In this document: piece after piece, positions 43,995 through 53,499 of the stretch | Layout of the letters: each line of letters opens with the position of its first letter | Numbering within the stretch: the first letter of the stretch is position 1 | NCBI GenBank assembly: GCA_017745075.1 | Contig: JAGIAD010000029.1 | Coordinates: 124,001 to 188,000 of the forward strand | Length of the DNA stretch: 64,000 bases | Direction of reading: 5' to 3' | Origin: Sphingobacteriaceae bacterium | GTDB taxonomy: Bacteria > Bacteroidota > Bacteroidia > Sphingobacteriales > Sphingobacteriaceae | Translations under genes and position numbers: made by a program | Notes under the pieces: model-generated | What the model was told of the DNA's origin: nothing | The model's input: only the letters and a program-made list of their open reading frames with translations | Database searches by the model: none

Positions 43995-44071
43995 TTTAGC
44001 ATAGAGCAAAGTGCATGGGGCTTTTTAAGGCTCCCTGCGCTATGCACCATGCCTTAAAAATTCAGAAGGTA

Positions 44072-44941
44072 ATGGACACAAAACAAATAAACAACATACT
44101 TAAAGCTCCGGCGCCACACATGGTTGGCGACGGCTTTAGGGTACATAATTTTTTTCCAAGCGGATATGAAATCGATATGAGCCCTTTTTTCTTAATGGAT
44201 TATGGCTCAAAGATCGAATTTTCTGCAAGGAAAGAACCAAGGGGTGTTGGCGTTCACCCTCACCGGGGCTTTGAAACGGTAACTATAGCCTATCATGGTG
44301 CAGTTGCGCATCATGACAGCTCTGGAAACTGCGGGGTAATTTATCCCGGAGATGTGCAATGGATGACTGCCGCAAGCGGTATATTACATAAAGAATACCA
44401 TGAAGCCAACTACAGCTTAACCGGAGGCCCTTTTCAAATGGTTCAGCTGTGGGTTAATCTACCTGCTAAAGATAAAATGGGCAAACCGGGTTATCAGGCA
44501 ATTAAACAGGCTGATATGGCTCATTTTGATCTCCCTGAAAATGGAGGCAAAATTGAAATTATAGCAGGCCATTATGAGGGCATAAAAGGCAATGCAAATA
44601 CCTTTAGTCCGATAGAAGTCTATAATGCCCGATTAAATAAAGGAGGCAAGGCTACATTTACCTTTCCGGAGAATTTTAACACCGGATTTATGGTAATAGA
44701 AGGTTCGATTAAAGTAAACGGATCGGAAACAGCCGTAGCAGATAATTTTGTCCATTTCAAAAACCAAGGTGAAGAGATTAAAGTTGAAGCGTTGGAAAAC
44801 AGTGTGGTTTTAGTTTTGAGTGGAGAACCAATAGATGAACCAATTGTTCAGTACGGTCCGTTTTTAATGAATACCGAAGCTGAAATCCATCAGGCTATTG
44901 AAGACTATAATCAAGGTAGATTTGGTTATTTAGAGGAGTAA
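44072..44941 (+). CDS. Pirin-family protein
   Basis: 289 residues from the ATG at 44072; the longer reading from 44015 starts within a palindromic stretch and adds a non-homologous leader. Pirin N-terminal cupin: GVHPHRGFETVTI with the metal-binding His pair, and GDVQWMTAASGILHKE with further His and Glu. Pirin-like proteins have quercetin dioxygenase-like or regulatory roles and one metal ion. Follows YceI by 77 bases, possibly co-transcribed. Confidence 0.92.
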   Translation: MDTKQINNILKAPAPHMVGDGFRVHNFFPSGYEIDMSPFFLMDYGSKIEFSARKEPRGVGVHPHRGFETVTIAYHGAVAHHDSSGNCGVIYPGDVQWMTAASGILHKEYHEANYSLTGGPFQMVQLWVNLPAKDKMGKPGYQAIKQADMAHFDLPENGGKIEIIAGHYEGIKGNANTFSPIEVYNARLNKGGKATFTFPENFNTGFMVIEGSIKVNGSETAVADNFVHFKNQGEEIKVEALENSVVLVLSGEPIDEPIVQYGPFLMNTEAEIHQAIEDYNQGRFGYLEE

Positions 44942-44964
44942 GAGGTTTAATAAATTATATTTGG

Positions 44965-44999
44965 AGCCGGCACTTTTTTTAAAATTTGTCGGCTTTTTT
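44965..44999 (+). terminator. Rho-independent terminator after the pirin gene
   Basis: Eight-bp stem AGCCGGCA / TGTCGGCT (one G-U) followed by six T residues. The loop is T-rich. Ends within the -33 region of the next promoter. Confidence 0.8.
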
Positions 45000-45014
45000 G
45001 TGCCTTTATATTTG
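44986..45014 (+). promoter_or_regulatory. Promoter overlapping the pirin terminator, long leader downstream
   Basis: TTG (44986-44988) and TATATTTG (45007-45014) with an 18-base spacer, both exact. The predicted start near 45020 would give a leader of about 325 bases before the GH18-NodB-GT2 gene at 45345. The remaining 44942-45344 gap contains no gene I can support. Confidence 0.5.
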
Positions 45015-45344
45015 TACACAGTCCAATATTACTGGAGCTGCTGCACTTGAATCGAAGTGGCGTACCGGCAAACATCGTCAATATTGATTTTATGTGATAA
45101 ATCGTCCTCCACGACGGCAATATTTCCGCTGTTTTCCTGTTACCGCATTTAAATTCAGGTTAAAAAACCTTGATTTTCCAGAGGCAAAAAGATCAGAAAA
45201 TTCATTTTTCAGTTAATAAACAGATCAATAAAAATATTATCTTAGAGAAGAACTAACGATCTTATCTCGCAGCGCTTAATTTCAAATCATTCATCCAATC
45301 TTCATATTCGTTAGTGATTTTTGATCATAAATCAGAATAGAAAA

Positions 45345-48300
45345 ATGTCCGGAAAACAAATATTTCAAACTGAAACTAAAAGGCGCTGGCATGCATTTAC
45401 ATGGGTAAGCCGTACGTTTTTTTTAGTTTTCATTATCGCAATCATCTGCGTAGTGTATACGCTGTCTTCAGTACAGGCACCCAACCTGCCTTTTATCAAT
45501 ACGAATACACCGTTAACTCAAAAACAATTAGAGAAGTTAAAAAAATCGCAACAGTATAAGGATTTTACCATAGAAAAATCTAAGCTGCAAAAGATCAAAA
45601 AAGACCGTGAACGCCGCATTTTAACCCATCGTGGCAATAACAAGCGTATCAATATGGCCTTTTATGTAAGCTGGGCAGCGAGTAAAGAATCCTCCATATC
45701 GGATTTAAAGCGCAACATCAGCCATTTGGATATGGTGGCTACAGAATCGTTCTTTTTAAATGGCGATTCTATCGTAGATAAAGTAGATACTGCGGCCTTA
45801 AAGGTAATACGCTCCGGCAAAAAATCGGCTATTGCAGTAGTTTCAAATTATAATAAAGATCACTGGGATGGCGCTGCTGTAAGAAGATTATTAAACGATC
45901 CGTCTGCTCAGCAAAAATTGATCTCCGATCTTCTAGCCATTACCCAAAAATATGGTTATAGCGGAATCAACATAGATTTTGAGGAACTCAATCTTCAAAA
46001 CAGCGATAGTTTTAACGCTTTTATGAAAAATCTATACACCCAGTTTCATGCCCAAAAACTGATTGTTTCTCAGGATATTTCACCAGAAAACGACGATTAT
46101 AAGCCAGAAATCCTTCAAAAGTACAATGATTACCTGGTACTGATGGCTTACGATCAGCATACCGACCAAAGTAATGCGGGCGATATTTCACATCAGGAAT
46201 GGGTAGAAGAAAAATTGGACGATATCTGTAGCAAGGTTAATCCAGATAAAGTTATCCTGGCGCTGGCTTGCTACGGTTACGATTGGCCAAAAAACAGCAT
46301 TGGTACTCCAATTACTTACGAACAAGCCATGACCACCGCGGTTAATTACAAAAGCAAAATTAATTTTAACCCCGGATCGGCCAATCTAAATTATAGCTAC
46401 AGTGATGGAAGCGGCATTAAACATGAAGTATATTTTACCGATGCTGCCACTTACTTTAACTTAATACGCAAGGCTGATGACTGGGATATTGCCGGTATAG
46501 CCTTATGGCGTTTGGGTTCGGAAGACAAACGTTTATGGTCATTTATCTCTAATGACCTTAGCCTGGATACCTTAAAGAAGAAACCATTTGATCTGCGTAA
46601 AATTGCTTCATTAAACATGGGAGGAATCTCCTATTTAGGTGACGGTGAAATACTAGACCTTATTTCGACCCCAACCCCGGGCAGTGTAAAATTTACTTTA
46701 AATAAGGATAACTTTTCCATTGCAGATCAAAAATACACCAGGCTTCCGGAGCAATACGTAATCAAGAGATTTGGTGAGGCCGATAAAAAGATCGCCTTAA
46801 CCTTCGATGACGGGCCCGATCCGGTTTATACGCCACAGGTGCTCAATATTTTAAGGCAGGAAAAAGTACCTGGCTGTTTCTTCGTCGTTGGGATTATGGC
46901 CGAACAGAATATGGAACTGTTAAGGCAAGAATACAATGATGGCTACGAAATCGGGAACCATACTTTTTTCCACCCTGATATGTCTGCTATTGGACCAAGA
47001 CGTGTACAGTTTGAGCTGAATGCCACCCGCCGCTTAATCGAAGCAGTTACCGGCCACAGTACAATTTTGTTCCGGGCACCATTTAACGCTGATGCCGAAC
47101 CCCAAAACATTTCAGAAATTTTGCCAGTTGCCCAAAGCCGTAAAGAAAATTACATCAATATAGGAGAATATATCGATCCTGAAGATTGGGAACCTGGAAA
47201 AACTGCCGACCAGATTTTTAACGAAGTGGTGAAACAACAGGACAATGGCAATATCATTTTATTACATGATGCCGGCGGCAACCGTGAGGCTACGGTAGCT
47301 GCTTTACCACGGATTATAAAATTCTTCAAGGCTAAAGGATATACCTTTACAACCATTGGCGATTTAATGGGTAAAAAAAGGTCGGAACTGATGCCTGCTG
47401 TTAAGTCAACAGCAAACAGTGGTTTTTCCGGCTCTGGCGATTACTTCTTCATCCATTTCTTTTATTACGGAAACATGATTTTGAACATCATCTTTTCTGT
47501 GGCCATCGTACTGGCGATTTTAAGAACCATATTTATTGCTTATTTAGCCATCAGGCAGCGGAAGAGGGCAAAACAGAATGCCGGCAAATTGATTTCAGAT
47601 CCTTCCGAAAAAGTAAGTATTATCATCCCCGCATACAATGAAGAGGTTACGGCCGTTAAAACCATTAATAGCCTATTAAAAACTACTTATCCTAATTTCG
47701 AGCTGATTTTTGTTGATGATGGATCAAAGGATAAGACCTACGAAATCATTAACGAACATTTTGGCAATCACCCACAGGTAAAGGTTTTTACCAAAGTAAA
47801 TGGCGGTAAGGCATCGGCCTTAAATTACGGCATATCACAAGCGACTTCAGAATTTGTGGTGTGCATTGATGCCGATACACAGCTAAAAAATGATGCCGTT
47901 ACCGAACTGATGCGCTATTTTTATAGCGACAAGATTGCTGCCGTAGCCGGAACGGTAAAAGTTGGCAACGCCAATAACATCATTACCAAATGGCAATCGA
48001 TAGAGTATATTACCGCCCAAAATATGGATAGGCGTGCTTTCGACCTATTAAATACCATTACCGTTGTTCCGGGAGCAATAGGCGCATTCAGAAAAAATGT
48101 GATCCTTGAGGTTGGCGGTTTTACCGTTGATACACTTGCCGAAGACTGCGATTTAACCATGCGTATTTTAAAAGCAGGTTATGAAGTTAAAAACTGCGAT
48201 AGCGCAATTGCTTATACCGAAGCCCCTGAAACAGTGAATATGTTATTGAAACAACGTTTCCGCTGGAGTTTCGGCGTAATGCAGAGCTTTTGGAAAAACA

Positions 48301-48749
48301 AAAAAACATTGCTTAATAAGAAATATGGCTATTTTGGAATGATAGGGATGCCAAATATCCTGATTTATCAGATTATTTTACCATTATTTTCACCCCTTGC
48401 CGACTTCTTTATGCTGATTTCTTTAATCAGTGGCTTATTTTCACTGAGTGCTATCAATAATTTAACGTTAACCGGTTTTTCGGGCATTTTAAGCCTGCAT
48501 AACGGTTTTGGCCAGGTGCTGTTTTATTATATTATCTTTATTGTGGTAGACATGATTTTTGCCGCAATTGCTTTCCGCATGGAAAAAGAAAAATATACCA
48601 ACCTGCTTTACATTTTCCCTCAACGTTTTTTCTGGAGACAATTGATGTATATTGTATTATTCCGCTCGTTCAGGAAAGCGATAAAAGGCGAACTGGAAAC
48701 ATGGGGCAGCATAAAAAGAACAGGAAATGTGAAAGCGCAAACAGCTTAA
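45345..48749 (+). CDS. Three-module GH18 - NodB deacetylase - GT2 synthase protein
   Basis: 1134 residues from the ATG at 45345 (a TTG eight codons upstream is the alternative). One N-terminal membrane helix (20-40). GH18-like domain about 100-410: active motif SGINIDFEE with Asp211 and Glu213; the usual first two aspartates are Ser206 and Asn209. NodB deacetylase 480-675: TFDDGPD (Asp488/489), His539, His543, LLHDAGG. Helices 707-735. GT2 synthase 755-990: DDGS, DAD 842-844, EDCD 933-936, QRFRW 970-974, then membrane helices. Resembles poly-N-acetylglucosamine or hyaluronan-type polymer synthesis with built-in editing. Confidence 0.88.
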   Translation: MSGKQIFQTETKRRWHAFTWVSRTFFLVFIIAIICVVYTLSSVQAPNLPFINTNTPLTQKQLEKLKKSQQYKDFTIEKSKLQKIKKDRERRILTHRGNNKRINMAFYVSWAASKESSISDLKRNISHLDMVATESFFLNGDSIVDKVDTAALKVIRSGKKSAIAVVSNYNKDHWDGAAVRRLLNDPSAQQKLISDLLAITQKYGYSGINIDFEELNLQNSDSFNAFMKNLYTQFHAQKLIVSQDISPENDDYKPEILQKYNDYLVLMAYDQHTDQSNAGDISHQEWVEEKLDDICSKVNPDKVILALACYGYDWPKNSIGTPITYEQAMTTAVNYKSKINFNPGSANLNYSYSDGSGIKHEVYFTDAATYFNLIRKADDWDIAGIALWRLGSEDKRLWSFISNDLSLDTLKKKPFDLRKIASLNMGGISYLGDGEILDLISTPTPGSVKFTLNKDNFSIADQKYTRLPEQYVIKRFGEADKKIALTFDDGPDPVYTPQVLNILRQEKVPGCFFVVGIMAEQNMELLRQEYNDGYEIGNHTFFHPDMSAIGPRRVQFELNATRRLIEAVTGHSTILFRAPFNADAEPQNISEILPVAQSRKENYINIGEYIDPEDWEPGKTADQIFNEVVKQQDNGNIILLHDAGGNREATVAALPRIIKFFKAKGYTFTTIGDLMGKKRSELMPAVKSTANSGFSGSGDYFFIHFFYYGNMILNIIFSVAIVLAILRTIFIAYLAIRQRKRAKQNAGKLISDPSEKVSIIIPAYNEEVTAVKTINSLLKTTYPNFELIFVDDGSKDKTYEIINEHFGNHPQVKVFTKVNGGKASALNYGISQATSEFVVCIDADTQLKNDAVTELMRYFYSDKIAAVAGTVKVGNANNIITKWQSIEYITAQNMDRRAFDLLNTITVVPGAIGAFRKNVILEVGGFTVDTLAEDCDLTMRILKAGYEVKNCDSAIAYTEAPETVNMLLKQRFRWSFGVMQSFWKNKKTLLNKKYGYFGMIGMPNILIYQIILPLFSPLADFFMLISLISGLFSLSAINNLTLTGFSGILSLHNGFGQVLFYYIIFIVVDMIFAAIAFRMEKEKYTNLLYIFPQRFFWRQLMYIVLFRSFRKAIKGELETWGSIKRTGNVKAQTA

Positions 48750-48757
48750 AAATTAAA

Positions 48758-48808
48758 GCCGGCTTCCGAAGTTCAAAAGCAACGTACAGGTAGGCTTCGG
48801 AAGTCGGC
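48758..48808. terminator. Long inverted repeat after the three-module gene
   Basis: GCCGGCTTCCGAAG (48758-48771) and CTTCGGAAGTCGGC (48795-48808) pair over 14 bases with one mismatch. The arm on the right lies 10 bases before the next gene's ATG. Likely terminator or attenuator; no T-tract follows. Confidence 0.45.
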
Positions 48809-48818
48809 CATTAAAATC

Positions 48819-49286
48819 ATGATGATGGAAAAATCTAACCAAGCCTCATTTTCATTAAGGAAGGTGTTATTAATCGCCCTCATTGCCGGAACGTTAGATG
48901 GCCTGGCAGCAGTTATATTCCTGGCAAAAATGAACTTTAGCGGTGTATTTAAATATATTGCCAGTGCCATTTTGGGAAGTTCAGCTTTTACGGGAGGTAT
49001 TAAAACAGTTTTGACAGGTGTAGCATTACATTATTTCATTGCCTTTAGTTTTACCTTATTTTATGTTTTTGCAGCCACCAAAATAGCCTTACTAAAACGG
49101 CACTTTATACTGTCGGGAGCTATTTACGGCCTGGTGGTTTGGACAGTAATGAACCTAATAGTTGTTCCGTTAACCAAAATACCAGCGGTACCATTTCATT
49201 TTGAAAGGGCTATTATAAATATGGTCATACTCGTTTTCTGTATTGGCTTACCGATCTCTTATTTAACGGCCCGTAAAATTTATTAG
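48819..49286 (+). CDS. Membrane protein of unknown function
   Basis: 155 residues with four hydrophobic helices (about 13-33, 46-66, 72-92, 108-150 including two). Three consecutive ATG codons open the frame. LIALIAGTLDGLAAVIF resembles small DUF1440-like membrane proteins, but I cannot assign a function. Its stop overlaps the convergent ispF end by four bases. Confidence 0.7.
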   Translation: MMMEKSNQASFSLRKVLLIALIAGTLDGLAAVIFLAKMNFSGVFKYIASAILGSSAFTGGIKTVLTGVALHYFIAFSFTLFYVFAATKIALLKRHFILSGAIYGLVVWTVMNLIVVPLTKIPAVPFHFERAIINMVILVFCIGLPISYLTARKIY

Positions 49287-49762
49287 GGTTTTTCTATTAA
49301 ACAAACAGCATAAGAAACTACACCTTCTTCCCTACCGATAAAGCCCATCTGCTCGTTGGTCGTTGCTTTTATAGAAATATCATCGGTAGAAATGCCTGTC
49401 GCATCAGCAATATGCTGCTGCATTGCAGGAATATGTGGATTGATTTTTGGGGCCTCCAAACAAAGCATAGCATCGATATTACCAATCTGCCATCCTTTTT
49501 CGGCCAATAGTTTAACCGTCTCTTTTAATAAAATAAGACTGCTGATCCCTTTCCAGCGGTCATCTGTATTTTTAAAATGAAAACCAATATCGCGCAAATT
49601 GGCCGCACCTAAAAGGGCATCGCAAATAGCATGAAGTAGAACATCGGCATCAGAATGTCCGTAAGCACCTTTATGATGTGCTAATGTAACTCCACCTACA
49701 ACAAATGGATGCTGATCTTTTAGTTGATGTACATCGAATCCGAAACCTACTCTAATTTTCAT
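49283..49762 (-). CDS. ispF: 2-C-methyl-D-erythritol 2,4-cyclodiphosphate synthase
   Basis: 159 residues. GFDVHQL with zinc ligands Asp10 and His12, GHSDADVLLHAICDALLGA with His44, and the final TTNEQMGFIGREEG match IspF. It forms the cyclodiphosphate in the non-mevalonate isoprenoid pathway, as a homotrimer with zinc. Next to porV on the same strand, 46 bases apart. Confidence 0.96.
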   Translation of the reverse strand: MKIRVGFGFDVHQLKDQHPFVVGGVTLAHHKGAYGHSDADVLLHAICDALLGAANLRDIGFHFKNTDDRWKGISSLILLKETVKLLAEKGWQIGNIDAMLCLEAPKINPHIPAMQQHIADATGISTDDISIKATTNEQMGFIGREEGVVSYAVCLIEKP

Positions 49763-49808
49763 TGGGAAATTTTGGCTAATATTTGTTTAAACCTCTTAAT
49801 CGGCTAAA

Positions 49809-50999
49809 TTACTTTTTGGTAATCTTTTTATCGCCAAAGTTAAACAAAAGACCAAAACGTAAGGTATTTGCGAGTGGGCTTGTTTGTGCATTTGCAATTA
49901 AATAAGAGAAATCGATATTAAAAACGTTATACTTTAAGCCCAGTCCCAGTGTAAAGTAGCGGCTATCACCTTTCATCGGGCTTTGGTAATTGTAACCGGC
50001 CCTTACCGCAAACTGCTGATTGTACCAATATTCCAGCCCTGTTGAAATTCCAACTTCTTTCAATTCTTCTTTAAAACCTCCTGGCGCATCACTAAATGAG
50101 CCGAAAATTCCGGCAGGTACCGAGCGGTTAGGATTTTTTCCGCGAACAATGTTATTATTCGAGTCGTATATCGGTTGGGTTGGCACCAAAAGCTTATTAA
50201 AATCAAGTGCAAATGTTAAGGTACTAAAATCGTCCATTGTGAAGGTGGATGCACCTCCTATCTTCAGGTTGGTTGGCAAAAAGAAATTTTCTCCGCCATC
50301 CGAATAGCTCATTTTTGTTCCAACGTTCGAAATATTAGCCCCGGCAGAAAGAACAGTCTCCTTACCAAACATTGAAGTTGTTGTTTTGTATAGTCCAGAT
50401 ACATCAACAGCTATGGCATTGCCACTATGAACCTGACCTGAAGATGCAAATTGACCTGAGGCTAAATTTGAATAAATATACCTTAAGGATGTTCCCAATG
50501 AAAACTCCTCACCGAAATTACGTGCAAAAGAAACATCAAAAGCCAGTTCGTTTGGGTTGGAAATACCCAGGTCTTGCTGATTGATATCGGTAAGCTGAAT
50601 AGAACCTAAAGAAAAATACCTTAATGAGGCACCAATGGTATTACGGTCATCCAATTTATAAAAGCCGCTTAAATAAGCAAGATTAATATCAGGAACCAAA
50701 CTTTTTAACCACGGGCTATAAGAAATTGAAAATCCATAAGGTTTTTCCAAAAAAGCAAGTTTCGAGGCATTTATGCTTGAAGAATTTACGTCACCAGGAA
50801 CAGCTACACCAGCATCACCCATTGCCCCGGCACGTGCATCAGGTGTAATGAGCAGGAACGGAACTGCAGTTATAATATTATTCGACTCGCTACCATTTGT
50901 CTGGGTATTGCCTATGGTTACCTGAGCATTTGTTTTACCAAATACCAAGGCCATTGAGAGTGCAGAAAAAGCAAGTTTACTGATGTACTTGAAATTCAT
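49809..50999 (-). CDS. porV: Type IX secretion outer-membrane protein PorV
   Basis: 396 residues; signal peptide cleaved near TNA/QVTIG. ITAVPFLLITPDARAGAMGDAGVAV at 43-67 is the PorV signature region, and the rest is an outer-membrane beta-barrel of the PorV/LptO kind ending in LLFNFGD and KKITKK. It is the shuttle that takes cargo with C-terminal T9SS signals from the translocon to the attachment complex. Divergent from gldJ, as related genes lie together in flavobacteria. Confidence 0.92.
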   Translation of the reverse strand: MNFKYISKLAFSALSMALVFGKTNAQVTIGNTQTNGSESNNIITAVPFLLITPDARAGAMGDAGVAVPGDVNSSSINASKLAFLEKPYGFSISYSPWLKSLVPDINLAYLSGFYKLDDRNTIGASLRYFSLGSIQLTDINQQDLGISNPNELAFDVSFARNFGEEFSLGTSLRYIYSNLASGQFASSGQVHSGNAIAVDVSGLYKTTTSMFGKETVLSAGANISNVGTKMSYSDGGENFFLPTNLKIGGASTFTMDDFSTLTFALDFNKLLVPTQPIYDSNNNIVRGKNPNRSVPAGIFGSFSDAPGGFKEELKEVGISTGLEYWYNQQFAVRAGYNYQSPMKGDSRYFTLGLGLKYNVFNIDFSYLIANAQTSPLANTLRFGLLFNFGDKKITKK

Positions 51000-51648
51000 C
51001 CTTTAAAGGTACGTAATTTTAGATTTTGGTATTGAGCAATAATCAGAATATATACTGTAACGCAAAACCAAAACTTATATTTCACCAAATTACGAATTCT
51101 ATAATTATTTACTAATTAAACCTACTATTTTTACAAGCGGGTGTAAAAATAAAAATACAAAAATCTGAATTACAACACATTAAATAATTTTTCAACGCGC
51201 TTTTAATTTCAGTTAAGTGTATCTGTTGGCTAAGTTTAAACGCTTAGCATCCCATTTATTCAGTTCAGATTTGATTTAAGTATTCCGGAATGTTAAAATT
51301 TACCAGGGAAAATTGATTCATCACCAACTTACATGATACCGCATTAACCCAAACAGCTCTATTAAATCAACCTGGTTCTAACGAATGGGAAAAACTTCAT
51401 AAATTCAGGTTCTACATTTATCATCTCTTTAAACGATGTTGGCGAGAAGCATCACCTATTTAGCTTATTTATAATTATTTAGCCCTTATTTCATTAAAAA
51501 AACAAACAGACACAATACGCCATAAAATAATACGTTATGGCTTAAAAATATAATCGCTATTTTATTGTCATATAATTTATATAATCATTTAAAATTTGTT
51601 TAATTTTATCCTTTGAATCGCTTATTGGCGATATTTCTAACGTATTAT
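51000..51648. other. Divergent promoter region between porV and gldJ
   Basis: 649 bases, very A/T-rich, no supportable gene. It has a 9-bp hairpin (ATTTTTACA / TGTAAAAAT, 51127-51150) and smaller inverted repeats (GCTAAG/CTTAGC 51229-51248; GCCATAA/TTATGGC near 51520). A near-match to the -7 box (TACCTTTA on the minus strand) lies a few bases upstream of porV. No exact box before gldJ. Confidence 0.4.
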
Positions 51649-53325
51649 ATGAAAAAACTATTACTATATTCTTTTACCTGTTTATCATTAGCCACCCTAC
51701 TTTTTAGCTGTAGCTCGAAAGGTGGGAACAGTTCGAGCAAAACGGGTATCCCTTATGCAAATAGGAAAAGTAAAAACAACCAGTCTGGTGCCTTTGCTGT
51801 GGCTACTCAATACAAAAGAGCGCCGGGGCCTGGTCTGATCCCGATTGAAGGTGGAGTTTTGGTTGTAGGTGGAAGCGCCATCGAGGTGCCTGGTGTTGAG
51901 CCAAACATCTACAATTACAAAAGACAGGTTACCGTTCCTTCTTTCTATATGGATGAAACCGAAGTATCGAATACCGATTGGCTGGAATATTTACACTGGA
52001 TCAGGTATAACTTCCCTGAAGACCGTGAATATTATTATAATGAGCTTCCGGACACGCTGGTATGGCGCCGTGCCTTATCCTATAACGAACCTTATGTAGA
52101 CAATTATCTTCGCCACCCGGCCTATCGTGATTACCCTGTTGTGGGTGTTTCATGGGAACAGGCTTCGCGTTATTGCGAATGGAGAACATCAAGGGCCAAC
52201 GAATTTATTTTACGCGAAAAGGGTATTTTAACCGATTACAAAACCTTGGCCGGCAACGGAAAAGCAAATAACAATAACGCTACAGCTGCAGCACCAAAAC
52301 CAACAAATCCATTTAATACGGATGCCTATTTAAATGGCCAGTATGATGATAAAGGTAAAAATGCGCCGATTGATTACAACACCAAATCTGGTGCAGCTAC
52401 AACTACTGCAGGAGCAGCAGCAGGTACCGGTAAAAATGGTCAGCCAAGAAGGACTGCAACATTAGAAGATGGTGTAATTATGCAACCATACCGTTTACCA
52501 ACAGAAGCTGAATGGGAGTATGCAGCTTTAGGTTTAATCGGCAATACGGAATATGAGAACATCAACCAAAATAAAATTTACCCATGGAATGGTTTGGGCG
52601 TGAGTTCGGCCAAAAAGAAAACCAGGGGTATGATCCAGGCCAACTTTAAACGTGCACCTGGTGATTATATGGGTGTTGGTGGTTCATTAAATGATAAAGG
52701 AGATTTAACTGTTCCGGTTATTCAATATGCACCAAACGACTTCGGCTTATATAACATGGCCGGAAACGTGAATGAATGGGTTAATGATGTTTATAGAACG
52801 GCAACATTTACTGATGCTGATGCATTTAACCCTTACCGCGGTAACTATTTCACTAACAAGAAGTTAGAAGATTCCCAGAATGGAAAAATTGCATTAGATA
52901 AATATGGCAACCCGATTAAGGAAAATGCTTATTCGGGAAGAAAACAAACCTGGGCTGAAAAACAGGCACAGGCCAAACGTTCTGATTCGGTTTCAAAATC
53001 AACTGATCCACAATCGCCGGCAGCATCAACCACTTATCAAGCCGATCAAAGAGGTTATCGCGACAGGCAAAATACACTGTTAAATGAAGAGGGTGTAACG
53101 CTTGTAAACGATAAATCAAGGGTATATAAAGGTGGTTCATGGAATGATATGGCTTACTGGTTAAACCCGGCAACCCGTCGTTTTATGCAGCAGGATGAAT
53201 CATCAGCTGAAGTGGGTTTCCGTTGTGCCATGACTATGCTTGGCGCTCCAGAGATTAGTACTGCGGGAAAAAGAAGCTTTAAAAATCCTCCGCAAAAACC
53301 TTACAGGGTAAGCAGAGGTAAATAA
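51649..53325 (+). CDS. gldJ: Gliding motility / type IX secretion lipoprotein GldJ
   Basis: 558 residues from the ATG at 51649, giving a lipoprotein signal that ends LLFSC with Cys21. An SUMF1/formylglycine-generating-like fold runs across the protein: FYMDETEVSNTDWLEYL, PVVGVSWEQASRYCEWRT, YRLPTEAEWEYAAL, NMAGNVNEWVND and YKGGSWND. An Ala/Thr/Asn-rich insert occurs near 215-280. In flavobacteria GldJ is needed for gliding, and it lies beside porV there too. GldK is the shorter relative; length and context favour GldJ. Confidence 0.85.
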   Translation: MKKLLLYSFTCLSLATLLFSCSSKGGNSSSKTGIPYANRKSKNNQSGAFAVATQYKRAPGPGLIPIEGGVLVVGGSAIEVPGVEPNIYNYKRQVTVPSFYMDETEVSNTDWLEYLHWIRYNFPEDREYYYNELPDTLVWRRALSYNEPYVDNYLRHPAYRDYPVVGVSWEQASRYCEWRTSRANEFILREKGILTDYKTLAGNGKANNNNATAAAPKPTNPFNTDAYLNGQYDDKGKNAPIDYNTKSGAATTTAGAAAGTGKNGQPRRTATLEDGVIMQPYRLPTEAEWEYAALGLIGNTEYENINQNKIYPWNGLGVSSAKKKTRGMIQANFKRAPGDYMGVGGSLNDKGDLTVPVIQYAPNDFGLYNMAGNVNEWVNDVYRTATFTDADAFNPYRGNYFTNKKLEDSQNGKIALDKYGNPIKENAYSGRKQTWAEKQAQAKRSDSVSKSTDPQSPAASTTYQADQRGYRDRQNTLLNEEGVTLVNDKSRVYKGGSWNDMAYWLNPATRRFMQQDESSAEVGFRCAMTMLGAPEISTAGKRSFKNPPQKPYRVSRGK

Positions 53326-53330
53326 CAAAG

Positions 53331-53362
53331 AAAAGTCCCGGTTAAAAAACCGGGACTTTTTT
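53331..53362 (+). terminator. Rho-independent terminator after gldJ
   Basis: Thirteen-bp stem AAAAGTCCCGGTT / AACCGGGACTTTT with a four-base loop and TT extension; begins five bases past the gldJ stop. Confidence 0.92.
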
Positions 53363-53383
53363 ATGCGTTTATTAATCGAGATT

Positions 53384-53493
53384 CGTCATCTCGACTGAAA
53401 CAAAGTGGAATGGAGAGATCTATCTCGAGTTAGATTTAGCTTCGCTGAGCACTTCGTGGTTCTCGGCTACGCTGCACTCCGCTCGAAATGACG
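53384..53493. repeat. Palindromic intergenic repeat, family with 40868-40950
   Basis: Ends CGTCAT (53384) and ATGACG (to 53493), with TCGA inside each end. Contains GACTGAAACAAAGTGGAATG then GAGAGATCTAT, related to the 40868 element. Located between gldJ and the convergent biotinyl-protein gene. Confidence 0.55.
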
Positions 53494-53499
53494 TATGGC

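Noticed and set aside
45001..45344. Possible riboswitch in the long leader of the synthase gene
   Set aside because: I see no conserved aptamer core for the known cobalamin, TPP, SAM or c-di-GMP classes; only kept as a note on the leader.
48819..49286. Transporter assignment for the four-helix protein
   Set aside because: No transporter motif is visible; only membrane topology can be supported.
51649..53325. GldK instead of GldJ
   Set aside because: Both have the SUMF1-like fold, but the protein is 558 residues, longer than typical GldK, and is beside porV as gldJ is in flavobacteria.
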